From Wolfiporia cocos (lineage: Eukaryota; Basidiomycota; Agaricomycetes; Polyporales; Phaeolaceae): a stretch of 64,000 nt of DNA. Position numbers and translations under genes: made by a program. This document shows, piece after piece, positions 43,496 to 54,307 of the stretch. The number at the start of each line of letters is the position of its first letter. Position 1 is the first letter of the stretch. The stretch covers positions 806,001-870,000 of the forward strand of contig JACCLO010000016.1 of assembly GCA_029448655.1 (NCBI GenBank). Reading direction: 5' to 3'. A model generated the notes under the pieces. It was given only the letters and a program-made list of their open reading frames with translations, made no database searches and had not been told where the DNA came from.

Positions 43496-46356
43496 ATGGA
43501 CCTGGAGGCGCGGTCTCGAGACGTGCAAGAGCGGACGTTCTGCAAATGGTGCGCGTGTCTTGCCCTCCAGCTGTAGTCATGCATCTAACCCAGTGGCTAA
43601 CTTGCTCGATGCACAGGCTTAACACCAAGCTAGAGGCAAATGGATACCCGCCGATGACCTCCCTCGTAAAGGATCTGTCAGACGGCGTTCGACTTATACA
43701 GCTCATGGTCAGCACGCCCAGTTGAGATTGTCCATCCACTCATATTGGTCACTGCGCCCGTCTGTGTAGGAGATCATGGGTAGATGCTTCGCGTGTCATG
43801 GCATCTTGGCTTACTGAAGTCCACGCATTAATAGGCGACACATCTCTCGGGCGATACAACAGAAACCCTCGGATGCGCGTGCAGAAGGCGGAGAACGTCA
43901 ACAAAGCTCTAGAGTTCATCACTTCGCGAGGAGTGAAACTGACGAATATCGGTCCTGAAGGTGTGATCGACTCTACGCCCACTCATAATCATACCTCAAC
44001 GTATAGCATAGACATCATCGACGGGAACCTGAAGCTCATCCTGGGCATGATCTGGACGCTGATCCTCCGCTTTACGATTGCCGACATCAAGTCAGTCTTG
44101 TTTCCAGAATCGCGCCTGCCGCTGATTACTCATCGACTATGATCATCGGTTGTGAAGTGAAGAAGGTCTATCTGCCAAAGAAGGTCTCCTCCTCTGGTGT
44201 CAGCGTAAGACTGCACCATACAAGGAGGTTAACGTCCAGGATTTCTCGATTAGCTGGTCTGACGGTCTAGCACTGTTCGTGAGCCGAGTTCATGCTTCTT
44301 CGGTGACTGCATGCTTATTTGATGTCATGTAGTTGTGCTTTGATTCATTGTCACCGTCCCGATTTGATTGATTATGACAAGCTGGACAAGGTATTCATTC
44401 GTTAACGCATCACACGGGTCTCATGCAATTGCACTAATTGCGGATGCGACTCAACAGTCTGATCGCTACCGTAACACGCAGCTTGCCTTCGATGTCGCCG
44501 AGGAACATCTTGGGATTCCGGTAAGTATTTGCATCGATCTTAGCTTGCAAGCATCCTTAATTGCTTGCTTAGCAACTACTGGAAGTGGCGGATCTTTGTG
44601 ATAATGCACACCCGGATGAACGTAGTGTGATGACGTATATTGCCAGCTACTTCCATGCTTTCTCGTCTATGGGTGAGTAGTCAAGATTCAAGAGGTTGCT
44701 ATAATCGTTAGAGGATCTTGGTTGAATTTCCTCTTCGCAGACCAGGCGGAGACAGTATCGCGCAGAGTAGAGAAGTTCGCCGAGTTGATGCACTCGGTGT
44801 GGCTCAGTAAAAACGATTACGAACGCCGCGTCCGAGAGGTACGTACTCATGACATTAATTCAGTGCACTTCACACACTGACTTCGTGCAGCTGCTTGCAG
44901 CAATGCTTGAAATCCAGACCCGCTGGTCTGCAGTGCAGTTCACCGGCACCTATACCGACGCAAAAGAACACTCCGCCATGTTTAAGAATTATAAGCAGAC
45001 GACCAAGCGCGCATGGGTTACGGAGAAGCAAGATGTCACGACGCTCTTCGGAAACGTCCAAACGAAGCTGCGGACGTATGGGCTGAGGGAATATGTACCC
45101 CCACCAGGGTTGTCGCTTTCGGTAAGCCGCGTAAGACGCCAGAAAGCTGTAGACGTCAATTATTGCCACAGGACCTAGACGTAGCGTGGAACACACTCCT
45201 TGCTGCAGAGGCGAACCGGACTCGTGCTATCAATGCACAAATCAGACAGTGAGTCAACCACAATTGAACGGTTCATTGCTGTAGCTAACACATGGCATAT
45301 CAGGATCAAGGAGAGGCTGCGGAAGAAATTCGCCGATCTCGCGAATGACTTTGAGCAACGATTACGGGCTATGTCGTCCGAATTGGCAGGGATTGAAGGG
45401 CCTCTTGAGGTCTCCGCTTCCGTCCTTCAACCGTTATCTCCATCCACTCACGTTTTGTGTTCGAAGGTCCAACATCGACAAGTGGAGGAGCTCAAGACAC
45501 GCATGCCAGCCCTCTCTGACGCGCTCGCTACGGTTGCTGATGTAGAGATGGAGTGCACTGCTGCAAACGTGGATGAAAACGACTATACCGTATTCACCTG
45601 TCAGGACCTTGAGTTCGAGCTCGAGCTGTTGGAGCAGAGTGTCTCGAAGAAGCTCGCATTCATTGACAATCAGGTAATCAGACCACCAGTCGCGTCATCA
45701 AAGATCAAGAGCTAAGCGGTCCTTGCGATGGATAGATCGTGTCCCGCAACATGACCAACCTCACCCCTGCCCAGCTGGAACAATTTGAGGGCACATTCCG
45801 GTACTTTGACAGGGATGAGTCGAACACACTGAACGAGTCTGAGATGGCCGCGGCCCTGGCGAGTCTCGGTATCGTCTATTCGGTATGTCGATTGATACGT
45901 GTAAACAATGTTATGCGTTTAACTTAAAACGTGCTTGTGTCTAGGATGAGGACTTGGACATAATATACGACCAACTACTGAGCGAATATGGCGCGGTCAC
46001 TTTCGAGGCGTTCATCAACCTCCTGGTATGGAGCAATTTTCATTGGACTACGATTACGTCTAACAGGCCTGTGCAGGTTGAGATCACTGAAGATCAGACG
46101 TCTGCCGAACAACTGCGCGAAGCTTTCCGTGGAATCGCTGCGGACAAGGTACGGACTTATCTGTTCCTATCTGCCGAGTGCAAGTCCTCAGCGATAACAA
46201 CTCGCGCAGCCGTTCGTTACGGAATTGGATCTTCGCGTCGCACAACTTCCCGCAAATGCAATAGAGTTTCTACGGAGTGCTATGCCACCCACACAGAATG
46301 GGGCTGGTGAGCCGGAGTATGACTATGAGGCGTGGCTGGACGCTGTCTTTGCATGA
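43496..46356 (+). CDS. Alpha-actinin, actin filament crosslinker
   Basis: Crosslinks actin filaments, for example in the cytokinetic ring (Ain1 in S. pombe). Two calponin-homology domains come first: [33 protein letters not shown] and [31 protein letters not shown] spectrin-like helical rod lies at about 44850-45670. C-terminal EF hands follow; the first loop [12 protein letters not shown] has all calcium ligands, the second is degenerate. The start (43496, [15 protein letters not shown]) and the stop (46354-46356) fit family ends. At least ten short introns are needed. The rod is short, one to two repeats instead of the four in animals, as usual in fungi. Confidence 0.9.
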
Positions 46357-46967
46357 TATTGCGTTGGTAATGGGCTTTGTGTCGCCACCATATTTTATCA
46401 TCTTCTCTTCTACCTAATGTCTCCTTCATTGCGCCTGTTGAGTGACAGCCCACCGACCCGCCTAGAATGCCTCAAAGTTCTAAGACCTCCCTGAGATTTT
46501 GACCTGCGGTGAGTTTGCCATTTTGATGCCGAAGTCGAATACCCCGACTGCAAGTGCAAGCTGCCTCAGGTTTCCGTTAGCACTATTCAGGCGCGCCTGT
46601 CGTACATGGACTACAGTCAACATGCGACACTGGGATAGACCGTGGAGCCTGCCATAACTCGCCACAACTCGCCACAACTCGCCAACACTTCAACGACCCC
46701 GCTCAACCGATGCTTACTATTTTTAACTGATTAGCGAAGCGAAACGGGCGACGAACGGGATCAAAGTGCGTTGCCTTCATGCCGTCGGCAGACGTGCAGC
46801 GCCAAGTTGATCGCGCTTAGCTCGATTGAAAGCGTGGGAACCCCAGCTCGGGCTCGAAGGCTTCCGCAGTCCCATGTCACTTTAAACCTCCCTGGGGCCG
46901 TTCTCCACCTGCAGACAGCCCGTCTGCACCACACACTCCTTTCTCTATCTATTCACCCTCTGTAACC
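46357..46967. other. Intergenic region with a short tandem repeat
   Basis: 611 bp without a gene. About three copies of the 10-bp unit AACTCGCCAC lie near 46655-46685. The promoter of the next gene must be within the last 200 bp. A CACTCCTTTCTC pyrimidine stretch lies just before its start codon. Confidence 0.45.
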
Positions 46968-49154
46968 ATGCCCGCCAGCCCACGTTCGTCGTCGAGCTCG
47001 GAATCGCTGACCTCCCCTATCTATGGCTTCGACTCCTCCGCTGCGCTCATCCTTGTTCCGGACGACGACCCGGCGAGCAGCAACTCGTTTGACTTCACGG
47101 CCGACGAGGACACGGACGATGACGATGCGCACGCACAGCCCCCCAGCGTCCCTCCTCTCTCGTCCATCACTGCTTTTGTGTATTTGCTCGCACCGCTCCT
47201 GAAGCTCGGCGCGCTCCTAGTCCCTCGGGTAGACTTTCCGTTAAAAGTCGCTATACCTGCGCTGCTATTCTTTGCCGGTCTATCTGCGCTCACGAGACAG
47301 ATCTGGTACATGCTTGCGCGTTATGTCCGGAGGGCAGACATGGAAGAGATTGTCCTGGAGACGTTCGCGAGGGAGCGGGCGAAGGAAGGCAGACGGTGGT
47401 TATTGCGCCAGCTCGTACGCATAAACTCCGGGGTCTTCAGGGTGCTATTATCCGCCATGTATTTGAGAGGTGAGTTCTGTGTCTCAATTGAATGGGGACC
47501 GAGAAGGCCGACCATTGGCCATCCCTCTTTTCCCTCGAGCTGCACGTTGTGGCATTCCGAGTCTTCCTTCTGCTCATTAACTTGCATCCTACGGCGACAA
47601 GTCTGCATCCTGCTGCCCGCGCTTGACTGTGTCCTGCTGCCCGCGCTTGACTGTGGGCAGGCTCGCCTCTAGTGCCTGATGATTGCATAATAACAGGCGT
47701 CAGAGACGGGAAGCGGTCCCCGCATAGGTGCGTCATGGGACAGGAGCTCAAATGCCGTTGTGTTTCCGGAGTGTCAAAAGGCGAAAGGAGCGCCCCCTAT
47801 CGTTCATTCATTGTGGTCATGATAGGCATAGCCTGCATTGCCGTAGCGGGCCAATAATGGTCACCGCTGATAATTGCAACGGGGCTCTCACGTTGATCAA
47901 TTTTAAATTTGGGAATGACATGGCATAGTGCCTCCTGCAATTGTATTGCAGATATCCATCTGTACTATGACTACGTATAGGAAGCGGCCGTCCGCTATCC
48001 ATACAGTGGCTATATGCAGAAATCACTATTGAATGTTGCGATTCATACGCAACAACCAACAATCCGTTCGGGACTCGGTGGCCTGTCGTGCAATATTTTC
48101 CACTTTCTTGTACTCGGAACGCCTAACTAACGATTCTCTGCGTATACAGCATCCGTTGATATCCTTCTCCCACTCTTGCCTCAGCGGATCCTGCTCCCAT
48201 CGCATATTGCCACGACCCTCGTACTAGGTGTCATTGTACTACCTCTATATCTCGCTCCGACACTGGCTGCCGACCGCGTGATATACGCTACCTGGGTTTC
48301 AGTTGCATCCTACCTCGCATGGCTTATCTGTACAGCATATGCGCACGCGCACGGATTACTTGTCCCTAGTGCCACCGCCAACTCATTGGGGGCATTCTGG
48401 CAGGGAATACGTAAGTCATATTCTATGATATTGCATACAGCGGTATTGATTGTGATCAGCAACAATTGCGTTCGCGTTCACGACCGTGTCCACGGTCCCG
48501 TTGTACGCTGCCTTGCGAGGCACGACGCAGCCGATGCCGAGTACGCGGCCGAAACGATCGCAGTCATTCAAGCTATTATCATTGCTCTCCGTGGCGATCG
48601 CAGTGCTGTGTATTCTACCGCTCGTGTTCTTTAAAGTATCCGATGCCGCCTGGCCGTGAGCACTTCACCTCATATTCCCCTACACGTCTGTATTGACTGC
48701 TTGCAGTTGCACGAAGCTTCTCCATTGACTGGTAGCCCCTTACCTACTTTGACCGCAGCGTTCTACGCAGCATCCCTTACGCTATTTATTCCTTCCATTC
48801 TCGTTCCGACGCCTGGATTGCCCATTCCCTTTTCTGTCCGCAGAATTGTTCCCTTACCACTTTTCCCAAAGTACTCATGTACTGGCATCACCATCGGGCT
48901 ATCCCTCGCACCATCGTCTGTCACAGCTGTCCTTAGTGATATCGTATGGGTGCTCGCGTTCCTGAGCACGTACATGCTTACCTGGTGCGTCAGCCGCTCG
49001 TCTCACTATCCCTAAATCGCTTATTCGCTCCATCATCAGCGTTCATCCACATCATCCTACACAATTCCGACGTCCTCTGTCAATCATCATCCCGCCCAAT
49101 ACGGCCCGTCGCGCCGAGCGCAAGCAGCACCACGAATCCGATTTCGCGGAATGA
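46968..49154 (+). CDS. Polytopic membrane protein, transporter-like, possibly damaged
   Basis: Family not identified. An acidic, Ser-rich N-terminus (about 60 aa) is followed by hydrophobic segments encoded at about 47165-47300, 48180-48370, 48465-48640 and 48740-49010, at least eight potential helices; an amino-acid-transporter-like protein is a guess. The first intron (47470-48149) is 680 nt, ten times the local norm, but has good ends and a CTAAC branch site. Three-prime of about 48650 the likely coding frames do not join cleanly. After the last helix the frames of HIILHN, FRRPLSIIIPP, ELLQRKERTLQRRR and GVWVLLVPVGGGGLVW alternate. The true end is uncertain (49154 or up to about 49323). 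This may be a pseudogene, base-call errors or missed introns. Confidence 0.5.
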
Positions 49155-49649
49155 TGAACTGCTCCAACGCAAGGAGCGCACGCTGCAGCGACGGCGGCTC
49201 GGGCGGCGGCTCGTTTGGGGACATTGGGCGTATGGGTGCTACTCGTACCCGTCGGCGGTGGCGGGCTCGTATGGGCAGCAGGACGCGTTGTGGGGAGGTG
49301 GTGTGAAGCTGCGCAAAACATAGATGCCCCGCTCGTGGTGAGATGTAGACATTTGTGCACGCTGGAAGTACTTGGTTTCTCGGCTTGATTTGTTGGACCG
49401 CTCGATGTACGATAATGTACTATAGTCTCTTCTCTTTCTATTCCCTTGCCGGCCTTGTCTTGCAGGTCTGAACTGCGGGGCAGGTTTCGTGACTGTGGCT
49501 TCAGCCACTGGGGTTGAGACGGAGCCGAATTTGCCATCAGTCAATATCCAGCGGTTCGTTCACAACTCTTCGACCGGACCTGCCACCAGCCAGTGAAGAC
49601 TCAAGGCCTCAAGTCCAAGATACACGAACGGACCAACTCAGCTGACAAC

Positions 49650-51289
49650 ATGAATGCTCGCACCGACAGCACACCCAGTGCGCCTCGCGCGCGGGTTGTC
49701 GCGGCACCCTGGCAAGTGAAGCTTCTGCACGAACTGTATAACCGCGTCGGCGAGAATGCGACCAGGGAAGACATTGCGATCACCACCAGGGAAACAGGAC
49801 TGTGTGTCAATTAACTATCTTGCGATGATCTTGCTCACGCTCTGCTTTCTTATTGGATTCATTGGTGCTGGCTCGCAGTGAACACAGGTGGATCCGCGGC
49901 TGGCTCCAGCGACAACGCCGTAGTCGGGCAAGAAAGTCCAATGGGTCGGCAGAAGACATGTCGACGTCTTCGACTCGTCCACCGACCCCGCTTGATACCG
50001 AAATGATCATCGGGATGTCCGCCAGCGGCCCAGGCTATGAAGGCTCTGACCACAACCAGCAGCATCAAGACGGACAATATGTGCTCAGGTCAGCCTTTCC
50101 TGCAACGTCGTACTTGGCCCTCAGTACAGACCCCCCTGTGCAAATCGGGAGGCCTGGCTCGTCCTTCACGGTCCCTCTGCGTTCTGGCTCTGGTGCTCCT
50201 CAGGCTCAAGTAGAGAACCCGACTACTCCTGGTCCTGCATGTTACGAAAATGTTCTAGACTTCCGTCCGCTCTTCCGGTCTCCCTCACTTGGTTACATCC
50301 CGAATGCATTCCCTACGGCTGGTCCTCCTCAACCTGGTGCATACAACCCCGACCCTCATCGCGCGCCTGATTCCTGCGAAACCTCCTACAGCTCTGAGGC
50401 AAACGCCCGCAACTCGTCCCCTCCTCAAGAGGCTCAGGCTCAAGCTCAGGCTCAAGCTCAAGCCCATTCTCAAAGGAGCTCTACTCATCGTCTTGTCTCT
50501 GTTGTGCCTACGCCGCCTTCTGCGCCTACACTCCCTCTGGTGCCTCTGCAGACAGACCCCTCGCAAAGCAACCACGCAAGCATGCTCTACCTCTCGCAGC
50601 TCCTCCTCGAAGCCACAAATGCCTCAGCTACAGGCCCCGCCATGCCGGTCTCGCCGAACACCTCCTCAAGTTACTTCTCTGCCCTTAGCCCGTCGGCCGC
50701 TGGTGCTATGGTGTCGTCGTTCTTGCCGTCTCTGCAGGCTCACTCGACATCTATTCTGGGCAGCGCCGGCGCGAACCCGCACGCGATGCGCTATCCGCCG
50801 CCGATTGCGTACAGGACGCGCGCGGCCGACTTAGCGGCGCTGGCGCAGCGGGTCCGCGCGTCGTTTGAGAAGAGCGTGCGCGCTCGTGAGGGCGACGCTG
50901 AAGATCGCGGTGAGACGTCGTCTAGCCAGGATGGAAGGTCCTGCGATACTGGTAGGGTTTGCAGTCCACTTGGCTCACAAGGCGAGGTGAGAAATGACGG
51001 ATGTGTTCCAGAATCGCGGGCTGGTACCGGTTCCACTCGGTTAGATCACGGGTCAACGGGATCTACGCAGCAAGGCGATACGTCTGCCTCTGCTCGTTCC
51101 GCTGGTGCAACTAGCGGTATGGCTCAAGAACAAGAGGAAGATTCAGAAGACGAAGACGAGGAACAGCTGCGCACCCCTACCGGCGACATTCCTATATTCA
51201 TCGTGGACTCTGCTCAGCCTCAGGACAGTGACAAGGGAAAAGGCACCGCGCACAAGACGAACATCTCCGTGGCGAGCACGGAGGAGTGA
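49650..51289 (+). CDS. Homeodomain-like protein with non-canonical recognition helix (520 aa)
   Basis: Two exons, 49650-49801 and 49879-51289, joined in phase. Residues about 15-75 resemble a homeodomain: APWQVKLLHELY (helix 1), TREDIAITTRETGL (helix 2) and HRWIRGWLQRQRRSRARKS (helix 3). In helix 3 the canonical WFxNRR is replaced by WLQRQRR, so the invariant Asn51 is missing, while the basic end is kept. The rest is Ser/Pro/Gln-rich with an Ala-Gln repeat (about 50425-50465) and an acidic stretch near the end, typical of a transcription regulator. Nuclear localisation by the basic cluster is inferred. DNA specificity is unknown. Confidence 0.65.
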
Positions 51290-51568
51290 TCGTGGTGTCC
51301 TGATGCCGATGTTGAGTAAATGGCTCATCGCTGGTCGATTAGAGTTCTTCGCGCTGGTCTTGTCTTTGTGTGAACTCCATGTTGTGTTGGCTGTGTGAAT
51401 TGCGTGTTGTGTTGGCTGTTTCAACTTTCCGCGATTAATGCATTTGTTGTCGACCGTACTACAGGTGATCTTGACGTTGTGTTGCGTAGTGGTGCGAGCG
51501 CTTATGCATATGTCGGTGGAGACGCTCCGAAAGTGGTGTCGTGTGCATTGATTCCATCTGTCATCATC

Positions 51569-52446
51569 ATGGCCGTTCCCAAACGGACATTCGTCGCTGA
51601 GCAGGAACGTGTCGCAGGCTACACGCATGTCTTGCTCATAACAACTGGCAGCGTGGCCTCAATCAAAGCGCCTTTGATTGTGTCTGAACTATTGTCCGTC
51701 GGTGTCCTGCTTCGAATAATTCGCCGACTCGTAGTTTACTGAGGGCCCTTTCATTAGTATCAGAAAGTGAAAGTTGAAGTGGTCTCAACTAAGCCCTCAC
51801 TAGCGTTTTTTGACGCGGAGGCCGTCGAACATGCCGGCGCGAGAGTGTGGCGGGATGAAGATGAATGGGCAGAAGACGTCAGTGTCCTCCTTAGTTCTCA
51901 TAACGCATCGCTGATGGTTCACTAGGGAGGATTTAGGATCTCCGATCCTATCCTGCATATTGAGCTGCGTCGCTGGGCAGACGTTGTCCTCATCGCGCCA
52001 TGCTCCGCGAACACGCTCGCCAAGATCGCCCAAGGCATATGCGATAATCTAGCGGTATGCAGAGTCCTTCATCGACGGCAAGTATTTGTGCTGATCTACG
52101 CCCATGTCCATAGACATCGCTTCTGCGTGCACTTGCACCAACCACACCAACATATGTGTTCCCGGCGATGAACACGCTAATGTATGAACATCCGCTCACG
52201 AGCGAGCACCTCCGCGTCGTGCATGAGGTCATCGGGTACGAGGTCGTCGGCCCAATCGGCAAGATGCTCGCGTGTGGGGACATCGGTGCGTTTCCCCCTT
52301 GCTTTGCGTTGAAACGTTATCGACGAGACAACGACTCGCTGCTTAACACAGGTATTGGTGCTATGACAGAGTGGAAGGACATAGTGCAGATTGTCGTGAA
52401 CAGGTTTCATCTGGTCGAACAAGTAGAGAACGGTGTACTTGGCTGA
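51569..52446 (+). CDS. Phosphopantothenoylcysteine decarboxylase (PPCDC)
   Basis: FMN-dependent enzyme that makes 4'-phosphopantetheine in CoA synthesis. Five exons with short introns. Key parts: GSVASIKAP (FMN binding), HIELRRWADVVLIAPCSANTL with the catalytic His, PAMNTLMYEHPLT (substrate clamp) and the ACGDIGIGAM flap with the catalytic Cys, interrupted by an intron inside GDI/G. In S. cerevisiae these residues are split between the subunits Hal3/Vhs3 and Cab3. Here one chain has both His and Cys, as in plants and animals, so it should act as a homotrimer. No acidic C-terminal tail like that of Hal3 is present. The protein ends VEQVENGVLG. Confidence 0.9.
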
Positions 52447-52663
52447 TCATGCTCCATTATGAGCTGTTTCATGCATGCATTGACGAGGCCAGTCTCTAGA
52501 ATCTCAGCCCAGAGCTTCCAATACGCCACTGCATTCGAGCCGATCTCTTATCTTCGCCTCATGTCCCTGTCAATGCGCGATATCGATATCTTACTTATAC
52601 AGTTCATGACTATCGTACAGGGCCACTTCTCTTGTTAGAATATCGATACATCGATTTACTAAT

Positions 52664-54010
52664 TCACGCCTTCACCGGCACCTTGCATACAATCCACCTT
52701 CCCTCCATTCCAGTGCCTTCCTTTCGCTTCACCTCTCCCTCCTCACACTTCCTTGCCAACCAGTCATCCACGAGCTTCGCAATCGTTGCTGTGCTCGGCG
52801 GGACCGACGACATGGGAGTTAGGGTAAGCGAGCGAGAGAGCCACTCCGTAGTTGCTGGGACCGCCAGAGTACCTTCTCCTGCTTCTGCTAAGTCGGGAGC
52901 TGTGGGCGGTGGGCAATGGAGCTCCCGATACGCGCTCCGAATCACAAGCCAGGACGCCGCGCGCGCCTTTCCGCGCAACTGTTCAACGAGTGAGCACAGC
53001 GCTTCGAGAGCCAGATCCGGTTTGGGCTTCATGTTTGTTGGAGACCCACCCTTGGCAGAAGTGGCACTATCGTCTGCGCCGCTGCTACGCATGGCTTCGT
53101 CTCTGCTGATGAGATGCTCGAAGGCCGTGCGACGCGTCAACGCGTCCAGTCTCGCGTAGTTCCGCGTTCGTGTGCACCGGGCGAGGTCTTCGAGCCATCG
53201 GTACGCATCCGAGTCGCGGGAGAAGAACGCTTGCGGCAGCGAGTGCAGCTGTTCGTAGTACCGGCTCTGAGACGGGTATCCCACAAGTAAATTGTGAGCG
53301 AGGGATAAAACCGTCGTCGGTAGAGCTGAGTGGACGGTCCCTGACGCCGTAGATGGTTTTGTGGCAAAGAGGAGAGGAAGTAGGTGGGAGAGAATGGACG
53401 TGGTTTGGTTTGGCGAACGAAAAAGGATCGAAAGATGCAATGAGGTCTGGTAGACTTGTCCTAATGTTTGAGTGGAACGTGAGCCCGGAAAAGACAGTGT
53501 ATTCACCTTCAATTGCGAATGCATCGCTGCGCTTAGTGGATAAGAGGCCTTCTCTCAGCTTGCCTGCCATGATAACGAGTCACTTTTTGATGTAAAGATT
53601 ATACAACTGCAAACGACTCACGAAACAGAATCAGGATGTTTTCCTGCTCTGCCTCTCCATGTCTTTGGACTTCTGTATGGGACAACCAGTCTGGGTATCG
53701 TTTCCAGTAATCTTCGAGCTTCAGATGGGAAATCAGTTATCGTCCATAGCTCGCAAGGTGCCGCAAAACCCGCTCACCTTTCGTTGGATGAAGTCCCGGT
53801 ATTCCTCCTGGACTTTAAGTTCTCTCAGCCTGTACGGCTAGGCCATGTCATAATCACGGAATCTCATATAGCACGTCTTGGGGAGTGTACTAACGCGTCG
53901 CCGTCTTTGTCAAGCCCACTGCTCCTACTCACGGAGGGGATGAGTTCAAAGTGTCTCCGTCCGGGTTGATACACCTTGTGCGCGCGGTCAGAATGTCGTT
54001 TTGGCGGCAT
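52664..54010 (-). CDS. Conserved helical protein, possibly SAC3/GANP-like
   Basis: Starts at ATG 54010 (MPPKRHSDRAHKVYQPG). Exons join through acceptors at about 53843, 53728 and 53572 to give RLRELKVQEEYRDFIQRK, LEDYWKRYPDWLSHTEV, ENILILFRKLREGLL and KRSDAFAIE, then a large last exon from about 53455 to 52664 ending GRWIVCKVPVKA. The product is all-helical in character. Stretches such as YYEQLHSLPQAFF, LARCTRTRNYARLDALTRR and WLVIRSAYREL are reminiscent of SAC3/GANP helical repeat proteins that act in mRNA export or proteasome assembly, but this is not certain. An unknown fungal family is equally possible. Confidence 0.5.
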
Positions 54011-54104
54011 AGCTTCAACTTCGCAATCGTTCAGCTTTCCAGGCCACAATCTCCATATAGACGACGGCGTATTGACATATAGTCTGTGAGTACAGCGCTT
54101 ACAA

Positions 54105-54188
54105 GCACTTAATGGGGTAGTGGTAACCTGGGTCGTTGCCACACGCGTCGATTTCGACCCGCCGCGAGTTCGATTCTCGCTTAGTGCA
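54105..54188 (+). tRNA. tRNA-Gly (GCC) with 12-nt intron, acceptor stem imperfect
   Basis: The body is almost identical to the minus-strand tRNA at 56151-56228. The anticodon GCC is at 54138-54140, in the loop TTGCCA. An intron of about 12 nt follows one base after the anticodon; the T-arm is GAGTTCGATTCTC. The 5' strand reads GCACTTA against 3' TTAGTGC. One extra T compared with the other copy gives a mismatch in the acceptor stem. The gene may thus be weak or a pseudogene. It sits about 95 bp upstream of the divergent start at 54010. Confidence 0.75.
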
Positions 54189-54307
54189 CTGGGATTTGCC
54201 AGTGGAAACAATTTTGTCGCGCTCATTGTACGTGACATTTTGTTTTGTTTCAATGCAATGGTACTACTGCGCAAGCCAGCGTTCGTTCTTCCTATTGACA
54301 TTCGTGC

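Noticed and set aside
46655..46685. Short tandem repeat as a possible CRISPR-like array
   Set aside because: It is three abutting 10-bp units without spacers, in a eukaryote: a simple tandem repeat.
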